The position numbers and the translations under genes were made by a program. 64,000 nucleotides of DNA from Pinibacter aurantiacus (GTDB taxonomy: Bacteria; Bacteroidota; Bacteroidia; Chitinophagales; Chitinophagaceae), in assembly GCF_019130065.1 (NCBI RefSeq), contig NZ_JAHSPG010000006.1, forward strand, positions 62,001 through 126,000. The letters run 5' to 3'. The notes under the pieces are model-generated. The model made no database searches and was not told the origin of the DNA. It saw only the letters and a program-made list of their open reading frames with translations. Shown piece by piece: positions 8,475 to 17,994 of the stretch. The first letter of the stretch is position 1. Every line of letters begins with the position of its first letter.

Positions 8475-9776
8475 ATGCGAACAAAGTTGCTTTTTGTATA
8501 TTTTTTTATATTGAGTTTCTCTACAACTCTTTTTTCGCAAAATAAGAAAGAGCTTGCCGGAAAAATATTGTCCGACAAAAAAATGGACACTGTATATGCG
8601 ATGGCTGAAAAGCTGTTGGCTAAAGGGTTTAACGCTGGTGACGGCTATCCGCAGGTGTGGATCCGGGATATGAACACTTTCATAGAAACATCTTGTAAGG
8701 TGTACAACACAGACAGCATCCGAAAGAATCTTCTAACGTTTTATAAATTACAGCAGCCAGACGGAGAAATTGTTGACGGGTATGTTTTGAAAGGGCATGT
8801 TACCTGGAACGATCCTAACATTTATACAAATGACCTCGATCCCCTGCACGTTGGGTTTATAAACACCGTTGAAACGGATCAGGAGACTTCGCTCATCCAG
8901 GCAATTGGAAAATACATTCGCGTTACCGGTGATGCTTCCATTTTAAATGAAAAGATTGGCGATAAAACGGTGCTTGAAAGAATGGCTTTTTCCATTGATT
9001 ATTTGTTAAAAAACAGGTATTCTGAAAAGTACAAATTATTGACCGGCGCAACTACACAAGACTGGGGTGATGTGCAAATTGAAGGTGGTGCCGTCGTTGA
9101 TGTGGATGCGAATACGCACTGGGCGATTGACGTGTATGACAATTCGATGTTTGTTATTGCGTTGAATAACATGATCGCCTTTAGTAAAGTTGCTGCGGAC
9201 AAACAGAAGTGGACAAATCTGAAGGAATTGACTTCAACTAACATCCGCAAATACTTGTGGGACGAAAAGAATCATAAGTTCATTCCGCATATTTATGTGA
9301 ATGGCTCTCCCTTTCCGGCTGACTTTGATGAAAACAAAATACACTATCATGGCGGAACTGCTGTAGCAATTGAAGCCGGTCTTTTGTCGAAACAAGAGAT
9401 AGCTTTGGTTAATAAACAGATGTTAAAGAATGTTGAGTTGTCAGGTGCGCCGTCCATCGGTCTTACGGTTTATCCTCCATATCCCGAAGGGATTTATAAA
9501 AACTCAACTACTTCCAAGCCTTATGTATACCAGAACGGAGGCGATTGGCACTGGTTTGGTGGCAGAATGATCCAGCAATTAGCCGCCAATGGATTTACGC
9601 AGGAAGCATACGATGAATTACAGCCGATGTTGAATATTGTACTTAAACACAACAAGTTTTATGAGTGGTATGGTGTACATGGGGAACCAAGTGGTAGCGG
9701 TGACTTCAAAGGCAGCGCAGGGGTACTTGCAAAAGCCATTGCAATGCTTCGCGATTGGGCACAGAAAAATAAATAA
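8475..9776 (+). CDS. Secreted six-hairpin (alpha/alpha)6 glycosidase-like protein
   Basis: A protein of 433 residues with a signal peptide ending near TLFSQ (residue 22). The pattern PQVWIRDMNTF near 60, VETDQETSLIQAIGKY near 138, QDWGDVQ near 197, YQNGGDWHWFGGRM near 355 and GVHGEPSGSGDFKGSAG near 400 matches six-hairpin glycosidases, the superfamily of GH63, GH37, GH125 and glycogen-debranching-like enzymes. Which family it belongs to cannot be settled here. Likely acid residues are the Asp in QDWGD and the Glu in HGEPSG. It should work in the periplasm. It is monocistronic, with a hairpin terminator 40 bp downstream, and lies in a region rich in glycan enzymes. Confidence 0.68.
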   Translation: MRTKLLFVYFFILSFSTTLFSQNKKELAGKILSDKKMDTVYAMAEKLLAKGFNAGDGYPQVWIRDMNTFIETSCKVYNTDSIRKNLLTFYKLQQPDGEIVDGYVLKGHVTWNDPNIYTNDLDPLHVGFINTVETDQETSLIQAIGKYIRVTGDASILNEKIGDKTVLERMAFSIDYLLKNRYSEKYKLLTGATTQDWGDVQIEGGAVVDVDANTHWAIDVYDNSMFVIALNNMIAFSKVAADKQKWTNLKELTSTNIRKYLWDEKNHKFIPHIYVNGSPFPADFDENKIHYHGGTAVAIEAGLLSKQEIALVNKQMLKNVELSGAPSIGLTVYPPYPEGIYKNSTTSKPYVYQNGGDWHWFGGRMIQQLAANGFTQEAYDELQPMLNIVLKHNKFYEWYGVHGEPSGSGDFKGSAGVLAKAIAMLRDWAQKNK

Positions 9777-9816
9777 GCGACAAGTGTTCCGATAAATCCT
9801 TTCCTTCTTTACGTAG

Positions 9817-9855
9817 TTAAAGGCCGTCTCATATTCTATTTGAGGCGGCCTTTAA
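9817..9855 (+). terminator. Hairpin terminator after the six-hairpin glycosidase gene
   Basis: The arms TTAAAGGCCGTCTCA and TTTGAGGCGGCCTTTAA pair around a short loop about 40 bp after the stop. There is no long T-run, but position and stem strength support termination. Confidence 0.6.
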
Positions 9856-9997
9856 ATTAACAGTAGTTCACGAACGATCAATTAACTACTATCCTATCCA
9901 ATAGCTAATAAAGTGGAGTAAAAAGAATATCTCCGCCAATTGGGTTTGGTGTGTAGTGCCTACCTTACGATATAAAAAACAGGGTTAAATTACGCCT

Positions 9998-10924
9998 ATG
10001 CAACGTTTATATTTAATGGTAATCATTTTCCTGAGCATACAAATAAAGAGTTTTGCTCAACCTTATTCTATTCCTGCTAATACTAAAAAGATCGTTGTTA
10101 TTGGCAACAGCATTACGTATGCCGGTTATTACGTATCGTGCATAGACGCGTACTTACGCCTGCAATATCCCGAAAGAAATTTTGAAGTGATTAACGTGGG
10201 CCTGCCCAGCGAAACAGTTTCAGGATTATCAGAACCCGGTCACGCGGGTGGTCAATTTCCCCGGCCTGATTTGCATGAACGCCTGAAACGCATTTTAGAA
10301 AAACTAAAACCCGATCTGGTATTTGCCTGTTACGGCATGAACGATGGTATTTACATGCCTTTTGATGACAACCGTTTTCAAAAATTCAAAGAAGGAATGA
10401 ACTGGCTGCATAAAGAGGTAGTTCAAACAGGAGCAACCATTATACACATAACGCCTCCCATTTATGATGAGCAAAAAGGAAAGGCATACGCCAATGTGCT
10501 TGATATCTATGCAGATTGGCTGATCAGCCAACGCTATACAAATAACTGGAGCGTGATCGACATCCACTGGCCAATGAAAAAGTATTTGGAAGATCACCGC
10601 CTTAAAGATTCAACATTCAGGTTCGCGGAAGATGGCATACATCCCAACAATAACGGACATTTTATTATGGCAAAACAGATTCTGCTAAGCCTGGGCGAAA
10701 CAAAATTTGCTGCTGCTAGCAACATGCATGATGTTTTGTCAGGCTATAAAAACGGCGATTCCGTTTTTCATTTAATAGAGAAAAAACAAGCCATTAGTAA
10801 AGATGCGTATTTAACTTTTATTGGGCACAAAAGACCCGGGATGAATGCAGGGCTTCCTTTACCAGAAGCTGAAAAGCAATGCGCAGAAATTGATAAGCAA
10901 ATCTTAATGATCACCAAACCCTAA
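9998..10924 (+). CDS. Secreted SGNH/GDSL-family hydrolase
   Basis: A protein of 308 residues with a signal peptide ending near KSFAQ (residue 21). All four SGNH blocks are visible: VVIGNSIT with the nucleophile Ser in block I (GNS in place of GDS), GLPSETVSG with the block II Gly, CYGMNDG with the block III Asn, and EDGIHPNNNGH with the catalytic Asp and His of block V. Such enzymes remove acetyl or other acyl groups from polysaccharides, or act as lipases. Its place among glycan enzymes suggests a carbohydrate esterase, which is inference. A strong bidirectional terminator follows at 10977-11011. Confidence 0.88.
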   Translation: MQRLYLMVIIFLSIQIKSFAQPYSIPANTKKIVVIGNSITYAGYYVSCIDAYLRLQYPERNFEVINVGLPSETVSGLSEPGHAGGQFPRPDLHERLKRILEKLKPDLVFACYGMNDGIYMPFDDNRFQKFKEGMNWLHKEVVQTGATIIHITPPIYDEQKGKAYANVLDIYADWLISQRYTNNWSVIDIHWPMKKYLEDHRLKDSTFRFAEDGIHPNNNGHFIMAKQILLSLGETKFAAASNMHDVLSGYKNGDSVFHLIEKKQAISKDAYLTFIGHKRPGMNAGLPLPEAEKQCAEIDKQILMITKP

Positions 10925-10976
10925 CCAGGGGATCTCTGTACTAACTGAATTGAGCTTAATTTTTGGCCACCTAATT

Positions 10977-11011
10977 AAAAAGTCCGTTGAGTAAACTGCA
11001 ACGGACTTTTT
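10977..11011. terminator. Bidirectional terminator hairpin
   Basis: A perfect 13-bp stem, AAAAAGTCCGTTG with CAACGGACTTTTT, and a 9-nt loop. Both arms end in A/T runs, so it can terminate both the SGNH gene and the converging minus-strand gene. Confidence 0.85.
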
Positions 11012-11036
11012 CTTTGATAAATCAGGTTATGCGTGC

Positions 11037-11468
11037 TTAGCGCCCAGATTCTTTTTTTAATTTTTCTGGTATCCAGTTCTGTTGCTGCATTGAATTGGGC
11101 ATAGGCTCAATCATTGCGTTGTAATCCATTTTTGGAGAATTCATTTTATAACAAATGCTGTTGCTGGGAACAACGCAGGGCATTCCGTCAATAGGTAATT
11201 TATATACATCGAAATAATTGTTGCGGGTTACCAGCATTCCTTTTTGAGATTGGAGGGCAAGTAGTTTTTTTGCAAGAGGTCCTGGTGCAGCTATTTTTTC
11301 TGTGGCATTATTATCCTTAATCTGCACCGAGCCAAGTTTAGGTAAATAATTCTGTACGTTAAAGTCGCTTAATTGCGGTGTTTGCATTTTTAATGTCTGT
11401 CCGTAAATGTTCGTAAAGGTCAAGATATTGGCCAGTGCTATAACAATAAAAGGAAGTAGTTTTTTCAT
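11037..11468 (-). CDS. Secreted hypothetical protein
   Basis: I do not recognise this 143-residue protein. It has a clear signal peptide (MKK, a hydrophobic stretch, end near IYGQ at residue 24), so it is exported. The mature part is hydrophilic and Pro/Met/Asn-rich. Two Cys residues lie close together (MPCVVPSNSICYKM), so one disulfide is possible. No membrane segment or repeat is seen. It stands between a terminator and the DHFR-like gene on the same strand, with about 63 bp to the latter. Confidence 0.6.
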   Translation of the reverse strand: MKKLLPFIVIALANILTFTNIYGQTLKMQTPQLSDFNVQNYLPKLGSVQIKDNNATEKIAAPGPLAKKLLALQSQKGMLVTRNNYFDVYKLPIDGMPCVVPSNSICYKMNSPKMDYNAMIEPMPNSMQQQNWIPEKLKKESGR

Positions 11469-11531
11469 AATGGTTAACAGGTTTATTCAATTAAATATAG
11501 AATAATAAAATTGAATTTGATGCACGAATTT

Positions 11532-12122
11532 CTACTTGTGGTAAGCATGTACAACGGTTCCTTTTGGAAAAACCTTTACGTCTGCCAACTTCAGGTAAAG
11601 CGGCATTGCCGGACCGTTGAAAATTGGTAATCCCGAACCTAATGCGACGGGATGAATAGCCAGATGGAATTCGTCGATGAGACCCGTTGCTATGAGATGC
11701 TGCATGAATCCGGCACCACCAATTGCTACGATCGGTTTCCCTGATTCAGCTTTCAGTTTACTTATTTCAGAGGTAAGATCGCCATTGAAAACCTTCGCGT
11801 TGATCCATGAATCCGCGGCGGACGTTAGCGCTCCATTTGTTATTTGTGCAGCATCGATGCCATCAAATCCTTTTTGGGTAAAGACACCTTTGGGTATAGT
11901 GTTCATTGGCACAGCAAACGGTCCGGTGGCTGTTGGCCAGTAAGGTGCCATTTGCTCAAACGATTTTCTGCCCATGATAATTAAACCTGCCTCGCTGATT
12001 TTTCCGACACTCCAGGATGATGACTCCTCGTCTCCGGTATTAAAGATCCAGTCTTTCCGGTCATTGGAGTCGCTCACAAAACCGTCGAGCGACATCGACA
12101 TCTTCAAGATTAATTTTCGCAT
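11532..12122 (-). CDS. Dihydrofolate reductase-like (RibD C-terminal domain) protein
   Basis: A protein of 196 residues from the preferred start at 12122, where MRKLILKMSMSLDGF matches the usual family start; an upstream ATG at 12155 would add 11 residues that do not look conserved. Family marks are SLDGFVSD near the N-terminus, GLIIMGRKSFEQM, and IVAIGGAGFMQHLI followed by LIDEFHLAIHPVALG. The fold is that of DHFR and of the reductase domain of RibD and binds NADPH. Single-domain members of this type are mostly uncharacterised oxidoreductases. It is cytoplasmic, and nothing nearby points to folate or riboflavin synthesis. Confidence 0.82.
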   Translation of the reverse strand: MRKLILKMSMSLDGFVSDSNDRKDWIFNTGDEESSSWSVGKISEAGLIIMGRKSFEQMAPYWPTATGPFAVPMNTIPKGVFTQKGFDGIDAAQITNGALTSAADSWINAKVFNGDLTSEISKLKAESGKPIVAIGGAGFMQHLIATGLIDEFHLAIHPVALGSGLPIFNGPAMPLYLKLADVKVFPKGTVVHAYHK

Positions 12123-12214
12123 GGTGTGATTTGTTTTCACAAATGTACCCTGCACACTTCTAACCTGTGAGGGGTGAAAACGTCAATCTGGGGGTTGATT
12201 GTGTCTTGCAAAAA

Positions 12215-12458
12215 CCCGAATATCATTCGCTTCGCGATATTTAACATGTCGCCCCTCTGGGGCTGGTATTCGGTTCGTGTTAACCTAGAACGTAGCTACT
12301 AACATGTTGCCCGCTGGGGCTATAAGGAACATTCGCTGAGGTCGACCAAGCCCCAGCGGGGCGATACGTTAGCAGAAGAAGGCATTTCGTTGCGGCGACC
12401 AAATGCCAGCCCCAGAGGGGCGACATGTTAAATGTCGCGAAGCGGAAAATGTTACCCG
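12215..12458. repeat. Nested GC-rich inverted repeat
   Basis: Two pairs of arms lie one inside the other. The outer arms (about 12215-12274 and 12402-12458) each contain CGCTTCGCG, AACATGTCGCCCCTC and TGGGGCTGG or their complements. The inner arms (about 12294-12321 and 12349-12373) carry CGCTGGGGCT in a related but different version. The element fills most of the gap between the DHFR-like gene and the PAS-LuxR regulator gene. No open frame of substance is inside. It resembles the palindromic intergenic repeats common in Bacteroidota chromosomes; that comparison is from memory. Confidence 0.85.
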
Positions 12459-12562
12459 TATTTTGGGTTGATGGCTATGGTGGAAACACGAATCAAAAGC
12501 CCGTTCGAACCGGATTCATCTGGCGGCCCTCGTTAGAAAAAAAAGGTTGTTATCAAATGCCC

Positions 12563-13279
12563 TTATAGCAGGTTAAATGCTTGCGCAAAAAATATGATGT
12601 CGTAGTTGGACTGGGCGTTTAATTTTGATCTGATGTTGCGGCGATGTGTGTTTGCAGTGCTTTCAGCAATATGTAATTGTTCAGAGATCTCTGCCGCGCT
12701 GTGCCCACTTCCCATTAACCGGAGAATCTCTTTTTCACGTTTCGATAGAGAAGCAAATATGTGTTGGTTGTTTCGGAGAAAATTGTTTTCTGCAAGCAGC
12801 CGATCAACTTTTGCAGTAATGTGATGCTCTTTGTCGATGGGCGTTGCGTTTGAAATTAAATGAGAAACCTTGCCATCCTCCGTTCTGTGAAAAACCCTGG
12901 TACTCGTGAGGTACCATTTCCATTCTACTTCCGGCGAACGTCTTGCCTGCTGAAAATAAGACACCACCTGATCATCATCTCCACTCATCATGAGGCTGAT
13001 TACCTTGTCATAATAATGAACTCTGTCGTCGGGATTAAAAAAGCGATCATGATATTCTTCACCCAGTTTCTGAAGATCTTCAAGCGAAAAGCCGAGGATG
13101 GTTTGACCGAGTTTGGACATGTAAACCACTGAGGCGCCGTTGGCCATATCATGCACAATTACAACTGTAGGTAGAGAATCGGAAATTACATTCAGGTAGG
13201 CAATTTTATCAGCAAGGCTGATATTTGAAGGAGGGAGTTCGCTTCCGGCACTTGTTTGTTCATCAGGGTATTTGATCAT
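12563..13279 (-). CDS. PAS-domain LuxR-type transcriptional regulator
   Basis: A protein of 238 residues in two parts. Residues 25-150 form a PAS-like sensor (VVYMSKLGQTILGFS, then FFNPDDRVHY and VEWKWYLTSTRVF). The last 65 residues are a LuxR/GerE helix-turn-helix: LSKREKEILRLMGSGHSAAEI, then IAESTANTHRRNIRSKL. It lacks a receiver domain, so it is probably not a classical response regulator; the PAS part may bind a small molecule or partner. The only close neighbours are the DHFR-like gene, across a repeat element, and the DUF502 gene, both on the same strand. The target is unknown. Confidence 0.85.
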   Translation of the reverse strand: MIKYPDEQTSAGSELPPSNISLADKIAYLNVISDSLPTVVIVHDMANGASVVYMSKLGQTILGFSLEDLQKLGEEYHDRFFNPDDRVHYYDKVISLMMSGDDDQVVSYFQQARRSPEVEWKWYLTSTRVFHRTEDGKVSHLISNATPIDKEHHITAKVDRLLAENNFLRNNQHIFASLSKREKEILRLMGSGHSAAEISEQLHIAESTANTHRRNIRSKLNAQSNYDIIFFAQAFNLL

Positions 13280-13445
13280 ACAGTCGTTCTATGCGGTTTT
13301 AGGGTATTTTGCGAAGATAAACAGTTTGCTTGTACGGCCCTTACTGCCGGACGTTTTATTATTAAGACACCCAGTAAATACGAAGGTTTACAGGCCTCAG
13401 GTATTGAATAACAACAGATGGCGAAAATGTAAAGTAATCGCATAA

Positions 13446-14051
13446 CTAGGCTATCGCAATTCCTTTGCCAAGTTTGACCAGATATTCGTTGAGCGTTTTA
13501 GAGTTTATTTGCAATTTCTTGTATGAGCCTGCCTTAACGATTGCTACCTGGCCGCTACTGAAAGAAGGCGCCGCCGGGATAAATACAGTTGCATCGCCGT
13601 TGCTTGCCACATCAACCAAATATGCCGGCGTCCAATACTCCTGTGTATGGACCAGGCAAGTTTCAAAAATAACCTCCTCCTTCTTGGGACCCACGCCAAC
13701 TTTGACTTCAGTTTCTTTTCGCAGATCATTATAACCGGGAATGAAAAGGGCCAGTTTCTCGTCCAGCCAGTCACTCATCCGTTTGAATACAGAAAGTTTG
13801 ACGAGGAAGCCTGCCAATATACAAAATGCTAAGAGCAAAATGATGGCAATGATCGCATCGCCTGTGGCGCCCAGCAAAGTATCGATGAAAAGCAGCTTTG
13901 ATACTTTGTTTCCAATTTTCAGCAGACTGGACCAAAACTTTTCCAGCACAGCAATTGAAATAAGCACCGGCATCAAAAACACAAAACCGGTAATGATGTG
14001 GTTGCGAATAATTTTGAATGACCGTTTTGACCGCAAAGGTGTGCTTTCCAT
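13446..14051 (-). CDS. DUF502 family membrane protein
   Basis: A protein of 201 residues from the ATG at 14051 (MESTPLRSK); a start at 14105 would add 18 residues of low likelihood. Two membrane helices are clear: IITGFVFLMPVLISIAVL near residues 18-40 and AIIAIILLLAFCILAGFLV near 65-90. The rest carries the DUF502 marks IPGYNDLRK and VFIPAAPSFSSGQVAIV. DUF502 proteins are widespread inner-membrane proteins of unknown function in bacteria and plants. The gene is alone, with about 280 bp to the divergent aldo/keto reductase gene. Confidence 0.8.
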   Translation of the reverse strand: MESTPLRSKRSFKIIRNHIITGFVFLMPVLISIAVLEKFWSSLLKIGNKVSKLLFIDTLLGATGDAIIAIILLLAFCILAGFLVKLSVFKRMSDWLDEKLALFIPGYNDLRKETEVKVGVGPKKEEVIFETCLVHTQEYWTPAYLVDVASNGDATVFIPAAPSFSSGQVAIVKAGSYKKLQINSKTLNEYLVKLGKGIAIA

Positions 14052-14330
14052 AAGTTGTTTTTTAGTGGTTGTGATTGTTGGTTTTATCAATAACACAAAA
14101 TGCAATGAAGAGTTTGTCAGCGGGCGTACCAGAATCGGTGACTAGCCGGTATTTTCTAACTAATTGACATTGAATTGAAATGTCTGTTTTCTGCGTGACA
14201 GTTGACGAATAATCTTTAGAGTTGTTTTTCCTTGAAATCGAGCAAAATAAAGGAAGAACTTACTAAAATAGCAATAGCTTAATAAGTGGCACATGGATAC
14301 CTTTATTAAATCGAACTTATAAACCGAGGT

Positions 14331-15260
14331 ATGAGTAATCCATTAACGGAAACATTTTTTAGTAGCAGATGCGTACTGGGAACGGCTGGCCTGGGAGGAA
14401 TATGGGGGCCGGTAAACGTAGAGGAGTCAATCCAAACCATTCTGCATGCGCTGGATTCGGGGTGTACAGCTATTGACATGGCACCAGCCTATGCAGATGC
14501 TGAGGTAATAGTGGGTGAAGCATTGAAATTGTGGAAAGGCAAACTTCCGTTTATCAGCACAAAAGTGGGCAGGTTAAAAAGCTTCGCTTCCGGAGATGGC
14601 AGTTATGATTATTCCAATGAAGGGATGGAGCAAAGCGTGATGAACAGTTTGCAAACTTTGGGCGTTCCTTGCGTTGATTTGCTATTGCTGCATGAGCCGG
14701 AGGTTGTATCGGCAGATGAAGTAGAGCGGGTGGTAGAAAAAATGGTTTCATTTAAAAGGAGAGGAATTGCTCAAAAAATCGGGCTGGGAGGAAACTATCC
14801 CGATTGCTACAAATCTTATTTGTCAAAAGGTGTTTTTGATGTGGTAATGAGATTTAATAAACTGAATGCCTGCATCATGGAAGATCAGTATACAGAGCTG
14901 CCATTTTGTATAGATAACAATATTGAATATTTTTTAGCAAGCCCATTGTATATGGGGTTGCTCGGACAACGCTTTGATGAATTTTCGCTCAATAAACCTG
15001 ATTGGATACCGGAACACATTATGAGCCGGGCCAGGGAAGTAAAATTGATTGCGGATAAATACAACATGCCGCTGAATGAACTGGCACATCGTTACCTGTT
15101 GGGCCTTTCATCTGCATTTAGAATAGTTATCGGAGCTTCCAATATGCAACAACTCACGAGTACAATAAAAGATATTAATCACGGCCCTTTGCCGCTGGAG
15201 ATACAAACACAGATCGCAGATTGTTTACAAGATAAAACCATGTATGGCACGAATAGATAA
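14331..15260 (+). CDS. Aldo/keto reductase (likely L-fucose or aldose dehydrogenase type)
   Basis: A 309-residue (beta/alpha)8 enzyme. The catalytic tetrad can be placed at Asp49 and Tyr54 (IDMAPAYAD), Lys78 (STKVGR) and His121 (LLLHEPE). A C-terminal nucleotide-binding segment is seen in IVIGASNMQQL. The opening CVLGTAGLGGIWG is like that of D-threo-aldose and L-fucose dehydrogenases. It probably oxidises an aldose to the lactone in the cytoplasm. It overlaps the enolase-superfamily dehydratase gene by 17 bp and precedes a symporter and a mutarotase gene, a set that fits an oxidative deoxy-sugar pathway. The lactonase step is not in this window. Confidence 0.85.
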   Translation: MSNPLTETFFSSRCVLGTAGLGGIWGPVNVEESIQTILHALDSGCTAIDMAPAYADAEVIVGEALKLWKGKLPFISTKVGRLKSFASGDGSYDYSNEGMEQSVMNSLQTLGVPCVDLLLLHEPEVVSADEVERVVEKMVSFKRRGIAQKIGLGGNYPDCYKSYLSKGVFDVVMRFNKLNACIMEDQYTELPFCIDNNIEYFLASPLYMGLLGQRFDEFSLNKPDWIPEHIMSRAREVKLIADKYNMPLNELAHRYLLGLSSAFRIVIGASNMQQLTSTIKDINHGPLPLEIQTQIADCLQDKTMYGTNR

Positions 15261-16419
15261 TGAAATTTTTGACATTACCGGAATCAAGATAAGAGTATTA
15301 GATCCGGTTAAAAATGTTCTCCCTTTCCAGGACGCGACTATGGGCCCCTTTCACACCTTTGGAATGGCTATCCTCACGCTGGAAGATGCTGGTGGAAATA
15401 TAGGAGAGGCACCGGTGTTCAGTACGTATGTTAATGTGCTGGAAACCTGCCTGTTTCCTATTCTTTTGCATAGCCCCAATATTTTATACAAAGATCTCTA
15501 TCCTGCTTTGTACTGGTCCATTCGCAATGAAGGTTTTCGCGGGCAGGCAGCGGCATTACTGGGGCAAATAGATATGGCTTTACACGATCTCGCAGCACGC
15601 AGAAGCGGAATTCCCTTGCATAAATACCTGGGAGCCGAAAAAACTTCAGTGAAAGTTTATGGCAGCGGTGGCGGCACAAATTATACCTGCAAAGAGCTTG
15701 AAGAAGAAGTGAATTTTTTCCTTGACAAAGGAGTGCAGTATTACAAAATGAAAGTGGGAAAGAATTTCGGGAAGCAGATAGATGAAGACGCAGAGCGCGT
15801 AAAATTTGTACAACGAATTATCGGTAATCAATGCAAACTGGCGATTGATGCAAACCAGATATGGACTTACGACGAGACATTAACTTTTATAGATAAGGTA
15901 GACATTGATAATATTGCATGGCTTGAAGAGCCCGTTCACTCGGCGGCTTATGATCAAATTCAAAAGTTGTGCGCTCATGTACCTGTTCCGGTATCGTATG
16001 GCGAATCTGAACGTTCAGCAAAAACATTTCCCATCTTAAGTGAGTTGGGGGTGAAACATTTTCAGCCGGTGCCCACACAATTGTCAGGCATAAAGGAATG
16101 GTCGGATGTAAAGAATCTTGCCGAAGAAAAGGGCCTGATGTTTTCTTCCGGAGGATATTCTTTTTTTACTGCGTTTCTTTTGGCAACAGCCGGTGACAAT
16201 GCCATGCTGGAAAACCTACGGTGTCTTATGGAAGGACTGGAAGAATATTTATTGGTAATGCCAGAGTGGGAACAGGGAGGTTATATGAAATTGCCCGATG
16301 TAGAAGGATTGCCGGTGAGAATCGATTGGGAGTATTGTGTCAGGAAGAACAAAATCATTAAATGCTTTGCATGGAGCAGACAAACCGTAAAGCCGTACTC
16401 GGCTATCGTAACACTCTAA
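15244..16419 (+). CDS. Enolase-superfamily aldonate dehydratase-like protein
   Basis: A 391-residue protein of the mandelate racemase / muconate-lactonizing group. Visible are the KxK motif (Lys168 and Lys170 in YYKMKVG), and metal ligands Asp202 (AIDANQIW), Glu228 (WLEEPV) and Glu254 (YGESERS). The capping domain spans about residues 1-140. The superfamily abstracts a proton next to a carboxylate; dehydratases of L-fuconate, L-rhamnonate, D-galactonate and similar acids belong here. The preceding aldo/keto reductase gene (17-bp overlap) and the later mutarotase and symporter genes support an aldonate dehydratase, with L-fuconate or L-rhamnonate as candidates. The C-terminal end after 350 has no obvious motif. 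Confidence 0.83.
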   Translation: MARIDNEIFDITGIKIRVLDPVKNVLPFQDATMGPFHTFGMAILTLEDAGGNIGEAPVFSTYVNVLETCLFPILLHSPNILYKDLYPALYWSIRNEGFRGQAAALLGQIDMALHDLAARRSGIPLHKYLGAEKTSVKVYGSGGGTNYTCKELEEEVNFFLDKGVQYYKMKVGKNFGKQIDEDAERVKFVQRIIGNQCKLAIDANQIWTYDETLTFIDKVDIDNIAWLEEPVHSAAYDQIQKLCAHVPVPVSYGESERSAKTFPILSELGVKHFQPVPTQLSGIKEWSDVKNLAEEKGLMFSSGGYSFFTAFLLATAGDNAMLENLRCLMEGLEEYLLVMPEWEQGGYMKLPDVEGLPVRIDWEYCVRKNKIIKCFAWSRQTVKPYSAIVTL

Positions 16420-16437
16420 TTTTCTAAAAATAGTATT

Positions 16438-17994
16438 GTGGATATAACGCTTGCCTTAGTTGATTATTTAGTACTGCTGTTGTACCTGATAGCACTTTTT
16501 TTTGTCGGGTTTTATTTGAATAAAAAATCGTCTGACAATGATATTTTTTTAGGAGGCCGATCTTTGCGCTGGTGGCAAATTGGCTTTTCCATGTTTAGCG
16601 CAAACGCCGGCCCTATGATGCTCATAGGCTTTGCCGGTATTGGTTTTTCGCAGGGTGTGGTAGGAAGTAATTTTGAATGGCTCGCATGGATATTCCTTCT
16701 TATGCTCGCTATGTTTTTCTTGCCGCACTACATGTCCACAAAGATCAGTACAATGCCGCAGTTCTTACAATTGCGCTTTGGAAAAAGATCATACAATTTC
16801 CTTGTGGTGTATAGCCTTATCTCTATCCTCGTAGTATGGCTGGGAAGCGCTTTATACGCAGGCGGATTGTTGATCTCGCAAATATTCAACTGGCCATTGA
16901 TGAGGGCGGTAGTAATCATCGCCATTATTGCAACGAGTTTCACCGCAATCGGCGGATTGAAAGCTGTGGTTCGTACAGGTATTTTTCAATCCATCATTAT
17001 CATTGTTTCTTCCGTAGTGCTTACGTTTTTGGGTATATCCAAAATTGGCGGTGTAGGCAAACTGTTGCACGCAACACCCGAAAATTATTGGAAACTTTTC
17101 CGCCCCGCTTCTGATCCGGAATATTCATGGGTGGCCGTTATATTGGGGTATCCTGTGGTGGCTATATATTACTGGTGTGCCGATCAAACCATTGTGCAGA
17201 AAGTGCTGGCAGCAAAAAATATTCGCGAGGGCCAGCTGGGAGCAATGTTCATTGCAGCGCTGAAAATCATCATGCCGTTGATTTTTATTTTTCCCGGCAT
17301 CATGTGTTTTGTGTTGTTTAAAGATACAGCGCAGCCTGACAATGCCTATATTACCCTGGTAAAACAATTGATGCCCCACGGGTTGCTGGGCCTTTGTATC
17401 GCTGCTTTGATAGCAGCATTGATCGATACCGTTTCTTCCGGATTGAACTCTTTCAGCACCGTATTTACATTGGATGTGGTTGCCCAGTTCAGAGAGTTGA
17501 ATGATGTACAGAAACGAACCATAGGCAAATGGGTTACCGTTGTTGCTGCTTTCCTCGCAGTACTGGTGGCTGTTTTGTTTTCTCATTCAGGAAAGGGTTT
17601 CTTCGAATTGAGCCAGGGACTTGTATCCATTCTGGCACCGCCATTGTCAGTTGTTTTTTTAGCAGGTATCATGTGGAAAAGAGTGAATAGCCTGGCAGCA
17701 GAAGTGGTATTGTATGGAGGAGGATTGTTGTGCCTTGTCATTGGCGCCTGCCATGTGATGAACTATCCATACAAAGGATATTGGCCACACTTCCTGTTGT
17801 TGTCATTTTACATTTTTGCCGTTTTAAGTATCGTTATTGTTGTCATCACATTACTATCCGAAAAGAAAGAAAATACAGCGTTACCATCATTGGTAGAAAC
17901 AAATAAAAAGGCAGGGCATCAGTCCCGCAATGTTTGGGCAAGATGGGCATTGCTCGGGGTTGTAATGGGAGGCATTTATTTTATTTTCAGATAG
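16438..17994 (+). CDS. Sodium:solute symporter (SSS family)
   Basis: A membrane protein of 518 residues with about 13-14 hydrophobic helices. It starts with GTG at 16438, 18 bp after the dehydratase stop; no nearby ATG gives the full first helix (TLALVDYLVLLLYLIALFF). Sodium-symporter marks are GGRSLRWWQIGFSMFSANAG in helix 2 and AALIDTVSSGLNSFSTVFTLD in the helix with the sodium site. SSS proteins import sugars, acids or amino acids with sodium. The context, between a dehydratase and a lipoprotein mutarotase, suggests a monosaccharide such as L-fucose or L-rhamnose. A homologue with the same GTG start is at 54422. Confidence 0.88.
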   Translation: MDITLALVDYLVLLLYLIALFFVGFYLNKKSSDNDIFLGGRSLRWWQIGFSMFSANAGPMMLIGFAGIGFSQGVVGSNFEWLAWIFLLMLAMFFLPHYMSTKISTMPQFLQLRFGKRSYNFLVVYSLISILVVWLGSALYAGGLLISQIFNWPLMRAVVIIAIIATSFTAIGGLKAVVRTGIFQSIIIIVSSVVLTFLGISKIGGVGKLLHATPENYWKLFRPASDPEYSWVAVILGYPVVAIYYWCADQTIVQKVLAAKNIREGQLGAMFIAALKIIMPLIFIFPGIMCFVLFKDTAQPDNAYITLVKQLMPHGLLGLCIAALIAALIDTVSSGLNSFSTVFTLDVVAQFRELNDVQKRTIGKWVTVVAAFLAVLVAVLFSHSGKGFFELSQGLVSILAPPLSVVFLAGIMWKRVNSLAAEVVLYGGGLLCLVIGACHVMNYPYKGYWPHFLLLSFYIFAVLSIVIVVITLLSEKKENTALPSLVETNKKAGHQSRNVWARWALLGVVMGGIYFIFR

